Below the pieces are notes generated by a model. That model did not search any database, was not told the origin of the DNA, and worked only from the letters and a program-made list of their open reading frames with translations. A stretch of DNA of 64,000 nt, taken from assembly GCF_025989145.1 (NCBI RefSeq), contig NZ_JAPDNQ010000001.1, positions 1,736,001 to 1,800,000 of the forward strand. The letters are read 5' to 3'. Made by a program: the position numbers and the translations under genes. Positions 1 to 8,541 of the stretch are shown here, piece by piece. This stretch comes from Microbacterium sp. SSM24. Lineage in GTDB: Bacteria; Actinomycetota; Actinomycetes; Actinomycetales; Microbacteriaceae. Position 1 is the first letter of the stretch; every line of letters starts with the position of its first letter.

Positions 1-1
1 C

Positions 2-1156
2 GTCGCCGCGCTCTGGAACGAGGAGAACCCCGATATCCAGGTGGAGGTGCAGACCGGCCCGAACGGCAACGGCGGCACCTACCAGAGCTTCTTCAGCCAG
101 CTCGAGGCGGGCAACGCGCCCGACCTCGGCCAGATCGAGTACGACGCGCTCGCGAGCTTCCGCGTGCAGGACGGACTCGAGGACCTCTCGGTGTGCGAGG
201 ACGTCGTCGCCGCCGAGGCCGAGTTCATCCCGTGGACCTGGGGCCAGGTCACCCTCGGCACCGACGGCGTCTACGGCGTGCCGCAGGACTCGGGCCCCAT
301 GGCGCTGTTCTACCGCTCCGACCTGTTCGAGCAGAACGGCATCGCGGTCCCGACGACGTGGGAGGAGTACAAGGAGGCCGCCAAGGCCGTGCGCGCCGCC
401 GGCGGGTACATCACGAACTTCTCCACCGCCGACATCAACCAGTTCGCGGGCTTCGTGTGGCAGGGCAACGGCGACTGGTTCTCCAACAACGGCGAGGAGT
501 GGACGGTCGACCTGACCGGCGAGCAGTCGACGACGGTCGCCGAGTACTGGCAGGAGCTCCTCGACGAGGACCTCGTCGCCACCTACCCGGCTTGGACCGA
601 GGAGTGGAACAACGCCTACAACTCGGGTGAGGTCTGGACCTGGAACTCCGCCGTGTGGGGCGCGAACTCCATCTCGTCCGGCGCTCCCGACACCGCCGGC
701 AAGTGGTCGGTCGCTCCGTCCCCGCAGTGGGAGGCCGGCGACGCCAGCTCCGGCAACTGGGGCGGCTCGTCGATCGCGGTCTTCAAGGGCACCGATCACC
801 TCTACGAGGCGACCAAGTTCGCGCTGTGGCTCAACACCTCGGACGAGGCGCTGACCGCGCTCAACAAGTCGGCGAACATCTACCCCGCCACGACGGCCGG
901 CCTCGAGCTGCCGTCGCTGCAGGAGGGCGTCGAGTTCTACGGCGGCCAGAAGATCTACGACGTGTTCGCCGAGGCGGCCGCGCAGGTCAACCCCGACTTC
1001 GTGTGGGGTCCGACCATGACGCAGACCTACGCCGACGTGTCGGACGGCTTCCAGAAGGCCGTGACGGGTCAGGGCACGCTGCTCGAGGCCCTCGCCGCGG
1101 CGCAGGAGTCGACCATCGCGACCCTGAAGGCGCAGTCCATCCCGGTTGCGGAGTAG
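2..1156 (+). CDS. Sugar ABC importer binding protein (family 1), 5' end missing
   Basis: The frame is open from the window edge, so the signal peptide and lipobox lie outside and about 385 C-terminal codons are seen. The sequence has the pattern of family 1 extracellular sugar-binding proteins: an early NGNGGTYQSFF segment, a hinge-region stretch GVPQDSGPMALFYRSDLF, then PTTWEEYKEAAKA, and many aromatic residues (WQGNGDWFSNN) of the kind that stack on sugars. Such proteins sit on the outer face of the membrane and deliver ligand to a two-permease ABC importer, which is not in view here. The alpha-galactosidase gene starts 9 nt after the stop, so the ligand is probably an alpha-galactoside such as melibiose or raffinose. 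That ligand is inferred from context only. Confidence 0.9.
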   Translation, partial: VAALWNEENPDIQVEVQTGPNGNGGTYQSFFSQLEAGNAPDLGQIEYDALASFRVQDGLEDLSVCEDVVAAEAEFIPWTWGQVTLGTDGVYGVPQDSGPMALFYRSDLFEQNGIAVPTTWEEYKEAAKAVRAAGGYITNFSTADINQFAGFVWQGNGDWFSNNGEEWTVDLTGEQSTTVAEYWQELLDEDLVATYPAWTEEWNNAYNSGEVWTWNSAVWGANSISSGAPDTAGKWSVAPSPQWEAGDASSGNWGGSSIAVFKGTDHLYEATKFALWLNTSDEALTALNKSANIYPATTAGLELPSLQEGVEFYGGQKIYDVFAEAAAQVNPDFVWGPTMTQTYADVSDGFQKAVTGQGTLLEALAAAQESTIATLKAQSIPVAE

Positions 1157-1165
1157 TCTCCCCGC

Positions 1166-3226
1166 GTGATCCATCACCTCCGTGCCGCGGGAGTCAGCCT
1201 CGTGCTCGACTCCCGCGGCTCGGGCGTTCCCGCGATCGTCCACTGGGGACGAGACCTCGGGGCGCTCGCCGAATCAGACCTCGTCCTGCTCGCCGACGCG
1301 ACGGTCCCCGCGGTGGCGCCGAGCTCGATCGACGCCCCGCTGCGGCTCACGCTGCTGCCCGCACTGGCCGACGGCTGGTCGGGCCTTCCCGCGGTCTCCG
1401 TCGAGGGCACCCGCGCGGCGCCGCGGCAGCTCGGCACGGTGCGCGACGGCGACGTCATCGTCACCGAGTGCGCGTGGGCGGATGCCGTCATCACGACCCG
1501 TCTGGAGCTCACCCCGCAGGGCGTGCTGCTCGCCGCCCAGGCCGTGCGCAACGACGGGATCGCTCCGGTCGTGCTCACGGCAGCGGGCGTCGCCCTCCCG
1601 GTGCCGGACCGCGCGCGCGAGACGCTCGACTTCTCGGGACGCTGGGCGGGAGAGCGCCGCCCGCAGCGGGCGACCCCCGGTCAGGGCGTGTGGCTGCGCG
1701 AGTCCCGGCACGGCCGCGGCGGCCACGACGAGCCGTTCCTGATGGTCGCGGGAACGCCGGGCTTCGGCTTCGGCGCGGGCGAGGTGTGGGCGACGCACCT
1801 GGCGTGGAGCGGCGACACCCGGCTCTGGTTCGAGCGCACCGACCTCGGGCCGGCCGTGCTCGGCGCCGGCGAGCGGCTCGGCGCTCTCACGCTGCCGCCC
1901 GGCGAGGCGTATGAGGGTCCGACGGTGGTCGCGACATGGTCGGCCACCGGACTCGACGGCCTGTCGGACCGCCTGCACCCGTGGGTGCGCTCGTGGTCGA
2001 CGCTCGACCGGCCGCGGCCGGTCACCCTCAACACGTGGGAGGCGGTGTACTTCGAGCACTCGATCGACCGGCTCGCGCCCCTCATCGACCGCGCCGCCGA
2101 GGTGGGCGTCGAACGGTTCGTGCTCGACGACGGCTGGTTCCTGGGGCGCACCGACGACCGCCGAGCGCTCGGCGACTGGACGGTCGATCCGGTGCGGTGG
2201 CCCGGGGGGCTGGGCCCGCTCATCGAGCGCGTGCACGCCCGGGGGATGGAGTTCGGCCTGTGGGTCGAGCCCGAGATGGTCAGCCTCGACTCGGACCTCG
2301 CGCGGCAGCATCCGCAGTGGCTCCTGACCGACCCCGAATCGGTCACGTGGCGCTGGCAGCACGCCCTGGACCTCTCGCTCCCCGAGGTCGAGCACCACCT
2401 GTTCGAGCGCCTCGACGCACTGCTGGCCGAGTACCCGATCGCGTACCTCAAGTGGGATCACAACCGCGACCTGCTGGTGGCGGACTCGGGCGCCCAGGTG
2501 CACGCGCTGTACCGGCTGATCGACCGCCTCCGCGCGGCGCATCCCGATGTCGAGATCGAGTCCTGCGCTTCCGGCGGCGGACGGATCGACCTCGGCATCC
2601 TGCGTCGTGTCGACCGCGTGTGGACGAGTGACACCAACGACCCTCTCGTGCGGCAGGCCATCCAGCGGTGGACGGGAATCGTGATCCCGCCCGAATACCT
2701 CGGCTCGCACGTCGGCGATGCGCGCGCCCACACGACCGGACGCGTCAGCGCGCTCGGATTCCGCCTCGCGACGGCGCCGTTCGGCCACGCCGGCATCGAG
2801 TCCGACCTCACCCGCGTCTCGCCCGGCGACCTCGACGCCGTGCGCACGTGGGCGGGGGTGCACCGGCGGTTCCGCGGCCTCCTGCACTCCGGCCGGGTCG
2901 TGCGAGCGGATGCCGCCTCCGACGCCGTCGTGGTGCACGGGGTGGTCGCGCACGACCGGGGCGAGGCGCTGTTCTCGTACGCGGTGCTCGACGCGACCGA
3001 TGCCGCCCTTCCCGAGCCGCTGCGGCTGGTCGGCCTCGACCCGGAGCTGCGGTATCGCGTCGAGGCGGTCGATCTCGGTGCCGCGCCCGCGGTGCTGCAG
3101 GACGCGGCGCCGCCCTGGTTCGCGGCCGGTGTCGTGCTTCCCGGCCGGGTTCTCGCCGAGACCGGCCTGGCGATGCCGCTCCTTCTTCCCGGCAACGCCG
3201 TCGTGCTGCACGTCGCCGCGGTCTGA
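1166..3226 (+). CDS. Alpha-galactosidase, GH36 family
   Basis: A 686-residue glycoside hydrolase that would release terminal alpha-linked galactose from melibiose-type sugars. The family signature is clear: YLKWDHNRD places the nucleophile at Asp431, ESCASGGGRIDLG forms the substrate loop, and WTSDTNDP contains the acid/base (Asp489 by the family pattern). The beta-sandwich N-terminal domain, the (beta/alpha)8 barrel (EAVYFEHSIDRL onward) and a C-terminal beta domain are all present at normal length. There is no signal peptide, so it is cytoplasmic and acts after uptake. The GTG start lies 9 nt after the binding-protein stop, which suggests one transcript and coupled translation. The exact sugar cannot be told from sequence; GH36 also includes alpha-N-acetylgalactosaminidases. 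Confidence 0.93.
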   Translation: MIHHLRAAGVSLVLDSRGSGVPAIVHWGRDLGALAESDLVLLADATVPAVAPSSIDAPLRLTLLPALADGWSGLPAVSVEGTRAAPRQLGTVRDGDVIVTECAWADAVITTRLELTPQGVLLAAQAVRNDGIAPVVLTAAGVALPVPDRARETLDFSGRWAGERRPQRATPGQGVWLRESRHGRGGHDEPFLMVAGTPGFGFGAGEVWATHLAWSGDTRLWFERTDLGPAVLGAGERLGALTLPPGEAYEGPTVVATWSATGLDGLSDRLHPWVRSWSTLDRPRPVTLNTWEAVYFEHSIDRLAPLIDRAAEVGVERFVLDDGWFLGRTDDRRALGDWTVDPVRWPGGLGPLIERVHARGMEFGLWVEPEMVSLDSDLARQHPQWLLTDPESVTWRWQHALDLSLPEVEHHLFERLDALLAEYPIAYLKWDHNRDLLVADSGAQVHALYRLIDRLRAAHPDVEIESCASGGGRIDLGILRRVDRVWTSDTNDPLVRQAIQRWTGIVIPPEYLGSHVGDARAHTTGRVSALGFRLATAPFGHAGIESDLTRVSPGDLDAVRTWAGVHRRFRGLLHSGRVVRADAASDAVVVHGVVAHDRGEALFSYAVLDATDAALPEPLRLVGLDPELRYRVEAVDLGAAPAVLQDAAPPWFAAGVVLPGRVLAETGLAMPLLLPGNAVVLHVAAV

Positions 3227-3241
3227 CCTCGTTGCTCGCTG

Positions 3242-3330
3242 TGTACCGGACTCAGGATGAAGGCGCCCGGAACGCACCTGCCGACGGCGTCTCGGGGGTG
3301 TGCGAGACGGGTCGTCCTGAGTCGGGTACA
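3242..3330. repeat. Inverted repeat, 17-nt imperfect arms, between convergent genes
   Basis: Arms at 3242-3258 (TGTACCGGACTCAGGAT) and 3314-3330 (GTCCTGAGTCGGGTACA) pair with two mismatches across a 55-nt spacer. The repeat lies just past the alpha-galactosidase stop. It may be a transcript-end structure or a mobile palindrome remnant. Confidence 0.45.
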
Positions 3331-3347
3331 GCGCGGTGGGGCGCCGG

Positions 3348-3367
3348 GTCCGGCCGGTCGGCCGGAC
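3348..3367. terminator. Compact hairpin between convergent aga-type gene and phrB
   Basis: GTCCGGCC-GGTC-GGCCGGAC is a perfect 8-bp stem with a 4-nt loop, placed between the ends of two convergent genes. No T-run follows on either side, so it may act as a weak bidirectional terminator or transcript-end stabiliser. Confidence 0.45.
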
Positions 3368-3379
3368 AGCACAGCCGGC

Positions 3380-4735
3380 TCAGCCGCGGGGCGCCCGCTT
3401 GACGACGTCGTACGCCGCGAGGGCGGCCTTGCGCGTCTCGCCGAGGTCGACGATCGGCTCGGGCGGCTCGTCCGACAGATGCTCGGGCGCCCACCGCCGC
3501 ACGTAGTGCCCGTCAGCGTCGAACTTCTTCGCCTGCAGGTCGGGGTTGAAGATCCGGAAGTACGGTGCCGCGTCGGCGCCGGAACCCGCCACCCACTGCC
3601 AGTTGAACGGGTTGTTCGCGGCATCCGCGTCGACCAGCGTGTCCCAGAACCACTGCTCCCCGCGTCGCCAGTCGACGAGCAGGTTCTTGACGAGGAAGGA
3701 TGCCGCCACCATGCGCACCCGGTTGTGCATGTAGCCGGTCTCCCACAGCTCGTGCATGCCGGCGTCGACCAGGGCGACCCCGGTGCGTCCGCGCTGCCAC
3801 GCGTCGAGCTGCGCGGGATTCAGCCGCGGCCACGGGAACGCGTCGAACTCGCGCCGCAGGTTCGTCGTCGCGAGGTCGGGCGAGTGGAAGAGCGTGTGCC
3901 ACGCGAACTCGCGCCATCCGAGCTCCGAGAGGAACCGCGCCCCGCGCCCCTGCTCGACGGCTTCATGCCACACGGTGAAGGGGCTCACCTCGCCCCATCG
4001 CAGCCGCGGCGACAGCAGCGACGTCGCCCCGGCCGAGGGCTCGTCGCGCGCCCGGCCGTATCCGTCGAGGTCGTGCGCGAGGAACTCCCGCAGCCGCCGC
4101 CGCCCCGCAGGCTCGCCCGGCTCCCATGCCTCGCGAAGTCCGCCCGCCCAGTCCGGGTCCGTCGGCAGCAGCCCCCAGTCCGCGAGTTCGTCGGAGGGGA
4201 TCGGATGCCGCACCCCCGCGATCTCGCGAGGCTCAGGAAGGGGTGCGCGCGGCGCGGGAAGGCCGAGGCAGGCGCGCCAGAACGGCGTGAACACCGAGAA
4301 GTGCGTACCGGCGCCGGTCTTCACGGTCCACGGTTCGAACAGCACCGACCCGGCGAAGGACGACACCTCGACGCCGTCCTCGCGCAGTGCGGCCTTGAGC
4401 GCGGCGTCGACCTCGCGCTCGGGGCCGCCGTACCGCCGATTCCAGAAGACGGCGCCGGCCGCGGCATCCGTCACCGTCTCCTTCACGACGCGATCGGCCG
4501 GACCGCGCCGCAGCACCAGGCGTGCGCCCCGCTCGGCCAGCCGCTCGCCGAGCGAGGTCAGCGAGTGGTGCAGCCACCACCGTGCGGCGCCGCCGAGGGG
4601 CCGGATGCCCGGCGACTCCTCGTCGAGCACGTAGAGCACGATCACCGGCTCGTCGCGGTCGATCGCCGCGCGCAGGGCCGGATTGTCGGCGAGGCGCAGG
4701 TCATCGCGCAGCCACACGATCGACGGGCTCGACAT
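3380..4735 (-). CDS. phrB: Deoxyribodipyrimidine photolyase (class I)
   Basis: A 451-residue flavoprotein of the cryptochrome/photolyase family, expected to repair UV-induced cyclobutane pyrimidine dimers with blue light. The N-terminal antenna-binding domain opens IVWLRDDLRLADNPAL. The FAD-binding C-terminal domain carries the hallmark run YMHNRVRMVAASFLVKNLL, then DWRRGEQWF and NNPFNWQWVAGSGADAAPYF, and RIFNPDLQAKKFD. The asparagine and tryptophan positions of that run are typical of bacterial class I enzymes. A longer open frame exists upstream, but homology begins at this ATG. It sits alone on the minus strand, 56 bp after the lipoprotein gene, so the two may share a transcript. Confidence 0.95.
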   Translation of the reverse strand: MSSPSIVWLRDDLRLADNPALRAAIDRDEPVIVLYVLDEESPGIRPLGGAARWWLHHSLTSLGERLAERGARLVLRRGPADRVVKETVTDAAAGAVFWNRRYGGPEREVDAALKAALREDGVEVSSFAGSVLFEPWTVKTGAGTHFSVFTPFWRACLGLPAPRAPLPEPREIAGVRHPIPSDELADWGLLPTDPDWAGGLREAWEPGEPAGRRRLREFLAHDLDGYGRARDEPSAGATSLLSPRLRWGEVSPFTVWHEAVEQGRGARFLSELGWREFAWHTLFHSPDLATTNLRREFDAFPWPRLNPAQLDAWQRGRTGVALVDAGMHELWETGYMHNRVRMVAASFLVKNLLVDWRRGEQWFWDTLVDADAANNPFNWQWVAGSGADAAPYFRIFNPDLQAKKFDADGHYVRRWAPEHLSDEPPEPIVDLGETRKAALAAYDVVKRAPRG

Positions 4736-4791
4736 GGGTCCATCCTGCCGCGCCTCGCGCGGAGCGATGCGGGCTTGACAGGCCCGGCGCG

Positions 4792-5376
4792 CTACTGCCG
4801 CACGAAGGGAACGGACGCGTTGTACCCCTCGGTGCCGAGGTGCAGCACGAGATCGTCGTCGGCGCAGGTGTAGGACGACGCCGACACGGGCCACTCGGCG
4901 AGGGTCTCCGCCGTCTCGGACGCGAAGATCGCGCTCGCCCTGCCGTCGTCGGTCGGGACGACGATCAGGTCGTTTTCCTGGGCGGTGAGCGCGAGCGCGT
5001 CGCCGTCCGTCTCGTAGTCTCCGGTCATCGTGCCCCCGAGGGCCACCGACGCGGTGTGCCCGAGCCACGTGACCGAGGTCGGCACGCTCTGGGTGAACGC
5101 GAACGTGCCGTCGGTCGCGAATGAGATGGTGGCGGATGCCGCGGGATCGATGACCGCGTCGGGGTACTCGAGACCGCCCGGCAGGGCGTCGTAGATCGGC
5201 TGGAGCTGCTCGGCGCCGACAGACCACGTGCCGACGATGCACTCGGGTGTGGGCGTCTGGGTGGGTGTGTCGGTGGCGCGCGGTGTCTCGGCATCGGTCG
5301 TCGTCGCCGTGCACCCGGCCGAGACGGCCGCGATCACCGCGAGGAGGGCCAGCGTGCGTGTCGCTCTCAGCAGCAT
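4792..5376 (-). CDS. Small secreted lipoprotein, unknown function
   Basis: A 194-residue protein I do not recognise. The N-terminus is a typical lipoprotein signal: basic start MLLRATR, a hydrophobic core, and the lipobox VSAGC with Cys22 as the acylation site. A Thr/Pro-rich tether (residues 24-45) follows. The globular part contains GTWSVGA early on and alternating hydrophobic and polar stretches that suggest an all-beta fold (ATISFATDGTF, GTMTGDYETDGDALALT), like the lipocalin-type META or YxeF groups. A Cys pair (Cys47 and the Cys in SSYTCADDD) could form a disulfide. It would be anchored on the outer face of the membrane. Its role is unknown. Confidence 0.75.
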   Translation of the reverse strand: MLLRATRTLALLAVIAAVSAGCTATTTDAETPRATDTPTQTPTPECIVGTWSVGAEQLQPIYDALPGGLEYPDAVIDPAASATISFATDGTFAFTQSVPTSVTWLGHTASVALGGTMTGDYETDGDALALTAQENDLIVVPTDDGRASAIFASETAETLAEWPVSASSYTCADDDLVLHLGTEGYNASVPFVRQ

Positions 5377-5434
5377 CCGTCCATCATCGGGGTTGCGGGG
5401 CCGCGATGCGACACGTGCGGTCCCTGCTCGGCGC

Positions 5435-5465
5435 TTGCGTGATCCTGCAAGTTCTTGCGTACACT
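5435..5465 (+). promoter_or_regulatory. lacI-type gene promoter with candidate self-operator
   Basis: A -35-like TTGCGT (5435-5440) and -10 TACACT (5460-5465), 19 nt apart, place the start of transcription at or next to the ATG at 5472, so the mRNA would be leaderless. Between them lies the perfect inverted repeat GCAAG-TT-CTTGC (5447-5458). A related CAAG-A-CTTG element sits in the promoter of the downstream operon. This supports one LacI-family repressor acting on both sites. Confidence 0.55.
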
Positions 5466-5471
5466 GACGGC

Positions 5472-6476
5472 ATGTCGAAGCGTCTCGCCGAAGTGGCGCG
5501 CAAGGTCGGTGTCAGTGAGGCCACGGTCAGCCGCGTGCTCAACGACAAGCCGGGAGTGTCCGACGCGACGCGCCAGGCCGTGCTCACCGCGCTCGACGTG
5601 CTCGGCTACGAGCGCCCCACCAAGCTCCGCGGGGAGCGCGCCCGCCTCGTCGGGCTCGTGCTGCCGGAACTGCAGAACCCGATCTTCCCCGCGCTGGCCG
5701 AGATCATCGGCGGCGGGCTGACCCAGAACGGCTACACGCCGCTGCTGTGCACGCAGAACGCGGGCGGCATCACCGAGTCGGACTACGTCGAGCTGCTCCT
5801 CCAGCAGCAGGTGTCGGGCGTCATCTTCCTCGGCGGCAACTACAGCCAGGCGGATGCCGCGCACGACCACTACGACAGGCTTCGACAGGTCAACCTCCCG
5901 ACGGTGCTGGTCAACGCGCGCATCCCGAAGCTCGACTTCGCGACCGTCTCGACCGACGACGGCGCGGCGGCCGAGCAGGCGATCCAGCACCTGCACCAGC
6001 TCGGCCATCGCCGGATCGGGATGCTGCTCGGCCCCCTCGACCACATCCCGTCGCAGCGCAAGCTCGCGGCGGCGCGACCGCTGCTCGAGCGGCTGGGTTC
6101 GCCGCTCGACGACGCCCTCGTGGTGCGGGGCCTGTACTCGCTCGAGTCCGGCCAGGCGGGAGCATCCCGCCTCTTCGCCGCCGGCGCGACCGCCGTCGTC
6201 TGCGCGAGCGACCCGCTCGCCCTCGGAGCCGTGCGCGCCGCGCGCCGTGCGGGACTGCGCGTGCCCGACGACGTCAGTGTCGTCGGATTCGACGACTCGT
6301 TCCTGATGAGCTGCACCGAACCGCCGCTCACGACCGTGCGTCAGCCGATCGAGTCGATGGGCCGCACCGTGATCGACCTGCTGCTGTCGCAGATCGCCGG
6401 CACGACCGAGCCCGGTGACGAGCTGCTCTTCGAGCCCGAGCTCGTCCTGCGGGCGTCAACGGGCCCCGCCGCCTGA
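5472..6476 (+). CDS. LacI-family sugar-responsive repressor
   Basis: A 334-residue repressor. The N-terminal helix-turn-helix and hinge are standard: MSKRLAEVARKVGVSEATVS, RVLNDKPGVSDATRQAV and YERPTK (residues 1-60). The rest is a periplasmic-binding-protein-like effector domain with GLVLPELQNPIFPALAEII, GHRRIGMLLG, VVCASDPLALGAVRAA and VSVVGFDDSF. The ATG start has no Shine-Dalgarno sequence but has a -10 box 6 nt upstream, so leaderless translation is likely. A longer frame upstream lacks homology. It stands directly before the alpha-glucosidase/importer operon and most likely represses that operon and itself until a maltose- or alpha-glucoside-type inducer binds. The inducer is inferred. 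Confidence 0.93.
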   Translation: MSKRLAEVARKVGVSEATVSRVLNDKPGVSDATRQAVLTALDVLGYERPTKLRGERARLVGLVLPELQNPIFPALAEIIGGGLTQNGYTPLLCTQNAGGITESDYVELLLQQQVSGVIFLGGNYSQADAAHDHYDRLRQVNLPTVLVNARIPKLDFATVSTDDGAAAEQAIQHLHQLGHRRIGMLLGPLDHIPSQRKLAAARPLLERLGSPLDDALVVRGLYSLESGQAGASRLFAAGATAVVCASDPLALGAVRAARRAGLRVPDDVSVVGFDDSFLMSCTEPPLTTVRQPIESMGRTVIDLLLSQIAGTTEPGDELLFEPELVLRASTGPAA

Positions 6477-6506
6477 CCCCCTCCTCCGCTCCCTCCCCTC
6501 CCTCCG

Positions 6507-6574
6507 GTCCGTTTGTGCGGGCGAATGTGCGCTCGCTGGGTGGCTCGCACGCACATTCGCCCGCACAAACGGAC
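6507..6574. repeat. Palindromic repeat, copy a (25-bp perfect arms)
   Basis: Arms 6507-6531 and 6550-6574 are perfect complements around an 18-nt loop. The core is TCCGTTTGTGCGGGCGAATG. It begins 31 nt after the lacI stop and lies upstream of the operon promoter, so it could end the lacI transcript. Three related copies lie at 9967, 12031 and 13176. Confidence 0.9.
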
Positions 6575-6619
6575 GCCGCGGCTGGTTGACGCGCGCGAGA
6601 CGGGATGACTCGCCGTCAT

Positions 6620-6681
6620 AAGATCGTGATCTTGCGTGAATCTGTTCAAGACTTGCAAAAGAAGCGAACCCGGAATACATT
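6620..6681 (+). promoter_or_regulatory. Promoter and operator of the alpha-glucoside operon
   Basis: A -35 TTGCAA (6653-6658) and -10 TACATT (6676-6681) are separated by an ideal 17 nt. The short inverted repeat CAAG-A-CTTG (6647-6655) overlaps the -35 and resembles the LacI-gene site at 5447. A second perfect palindrome, AAGATC-GT-GATCTT (6620-6633), lies just upstream. The layout fits repression by the neighbouring LacI protein. Confidence 0.6.
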
Positions 6682-6720
6682 CTTCGCATCGAGTCCTTCC
6701 CCCCGACGACGAGGAGATCC

Positions 6721-8511
6721 GTGGACAGCGACGTCCTCACCCGAGCCGATCAGGCGCCAGCCGCGCCGGCGCCGCCGACCACCGACCCGCTGTGGTGGCG
6801 CTCCGCCGTCATCTACCAGGTCTACGTGCGCAGCTTCGCCGACGGGAACGGCGACGGCACGGGCGACCTCGCGGGGGTGCGGGCCCGGCTCGGCTACCTG
6901 AAGGACCTCGGCGTCGACGCGATCTGGTTCAACCCCTGGTACCCGAGCCCGCTCGCCGACGGCGGCTACGACGTGCAGGACTACCGCGACATCGACCCCC
7001 GCTTCGGCACGCTCGCCGAGGCGGAGGCGCTCATCGCGGAGGCGCTGGAGCTCGGCATCCGCACCATCATCGACGTGGTGCCGAACCACATCTCGGACCA
7101 GCATCCGTGGTTCCAGGAGGCGCTGGCAGCCGAGCCCGGGAGCCCGGCGCGCGAGCGGTTCTGGTTCCATCCGGGCAAGGGCGAGAACGGCGACGAGATC
7201 CCGACGCACTGGGTCTCGAGCTTCCAGGGCGAGACGTGGACCCGCACCACGAACCCCGACGGCACGCCGGGGGAGTGGTACCTCCACATGTTCACGCCCG
7301 AGCAGCCCGACCTGAACTGGAACCACCCCGACGTGCGCCGCGAGCACGAGGACATCCTGCGCTTCTGGTTCGACCGAGGCGTCGCGGGCGTGCGCATCGA
7401 CTCGGCCGCGCTCCTCATCAAAGACGCCGACCTGCCCGAGGTGGGCGAGAAGCCCGACCACCCCACCGAGGACCGCGACGAGCTCCACGACGTGTACCGG
7501 TCGTGGCGAGCGATCGCCGACTCCTACCCCGGAACGCGCGTGCTCGTCGGCGAGATCTGGGTGCCCGACATCGACCGGTTCACCGCCTACCTGCGTCCCG
7601 ACGAGATGCACACCGCGTTCAACTTCGATTTCCTGGCGCGCCCGTGGGGGGCGGCATCCTTCCGCGAGTCCATCTCGGCGACCCTCGCCGCGCACGCGCC
7701 GGTCGGCGCTCCGAGCACGTGGGTCCTCTCCAACCACGACGTCACGCGCCCCGTCACGCGGTACGGCCGCGAGGACACGGCGTTCGCGTTCCTCAAGAAG
7801 CGCTTCGGCGTGCCGACCGATCCGCAGCTCGGCCTGCACCGCGCCCGCGCCGCCGCCCTGCTCGTCGCCGCGCTCCCGGGAAGCCTGTACATCTATCAGG
7901 GCGACGAGCTCGGCCTCCCCGAGGTGGAGGACCTCCCGCTCGACCTCATCGAGGATCCGATGCACTTCCGCTCGGGCGGCACGGACCCGGGAAGGGACGG
8001 ATGCCGCGTCCCGCTGCCGTGGACCGGATCCTCGGCCCCGTTCGGCTTCGGACCGGACGGCTCGGCGCCGTGGCTCCCGCAGCCGGCGGGGTGGGACGGC
8101 CTGACGGTCGAGGCCCAGCTGGCCGACCCGGACTCCACGCTCACCCTCTACCGCGAGGCGCTGCGCCTGCGGCGCGCACTCCCCGCCCTGGGCGACGGCC
8201 CGCTCGCGTGGTGGGACGACGCCTTCCCCGCGGCAGACGCCGTCCCCGCGGCATCCGCCGTCCCCGCGGCATCCGCCGGGCCTGCGGCATCCGACGTGCT
8301 CGCCTTCCGCCGCGGCGACGACTTCGCGTGCGTCGTGAACACCGGCGACGACCCCGTGCCGCTCCCCGCGGGCACGGACCTCCTGCTCTCGAGCTCGCCG
8401 CTCGAGCACGGCGCCCTTCCGGGCAACGCCACCGCGTGGCTGCGCATCGGCGCAGCGACGGATCCCCACCCCACCGCACACACCACGGAGGCTCCCGCGC
8501 CGAGAGGCTGA
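6721..8511 (+). CDS. Alpha-glucosidase / oligo-1,6-glucosidase, GH13
   Basis: A 596-residue cytoplasmic GH13 enzyme cleaving alpha-glucosides brought in by the adjacent importer. The family regions are intact: DVVPNH (region I), GVRIDSAALL with nucleophile Asp227 (II), VGEIW with acid/base Glu278 (III) and VLSNHD with Asp340 (IV). The opening WWRSAVIYQVYVRSFADGNG is typical of the alpha-glucosidase branch. The GTG start has GAGGAG 4 nt upstream. The C-terminal domain contains an Ala/Pro-rich insert encoded by an 18-bp tandem repeat (8230-8301), which is probably a surface loop. It is the first gene of the operon and is separated by 30 nt from the binding-protein gene. The choice between maltose-type and isomaltose-type linkage cannot be made by eye. 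Confidence 0.93.
   Translation: MDSDVLTRADQAPAAPAPPTTDPLWWRSAVIYQVYVRSFADGNGDGTGDLAGVRARLGYLKDLGVDAIWFNPWYPSPLADGGYDVQDYRDIDPRFGTLAEAEALIAEALELGIRTIIDVVPNHISDQHPWFQEALAAEPGSPARERFWFHPGKGENGDEIPTHWVSSFQGETWTRTTNPDGTPGEWYLHMFTPEQPDLNWNHPDVRREHEDILRFWFDRGVAGVRIDSAALLIKDADLPEVGEKPDHPTEDRDELHDVYRSWRAIADSYPGTRVLVGEIWVPDIDRFTAYLRPDEMHTAFNFDFLARPWGAASFRESISATLAAHAPVGAPSTWVLSNHDVTRPVTRYGREDTAFAFLKKRFGVPTDPQLGLHRARAAALLVAALPGSLYIYQGDELGLPEVEDLPLDLIEDPMHFRSGGTDPGRDGCRVPLPWTGSSAPFGFGPDGSAPWLPQPAGWDGLTVEAQLADPDSTLTLYREALRLRRALPALGDGPLAWWDDAFPAADAVPAASAVPAASAGPAASDVLAFRRGDDFACVVNTGDDPVPLPAGTDLLLSSSPLEHGALPGNATAWLRIGAATDPHPTAHTTEAPAPRG
8230..8301 (+). repeat. 18-bp tandem repeat, four units, inside the GH13 gene
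   Basis: Units start at 8230, 8248, 8266 and 8284. Units 2 and 3 begin GCGGCATCCGCCG, and each unit encodes six residues such as AASAVP. The repeat is in frame and lies near the C-terminal beta domain, so length changes would be tolerated. Confidence 0.85.
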
Positions 8512-8541
8512 CGCGGGATCCGCCATACGAAAGGAAAGACG

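Noticed and set aside
1274..3277. 667-codon minus-strand frame opposite the alpha-galactosidase
   Set aside because: Composition is Arg/Gly/His-rich with no motif; it is a GC-rich shadow of a gene with clear catalytic signatures on the other strand.
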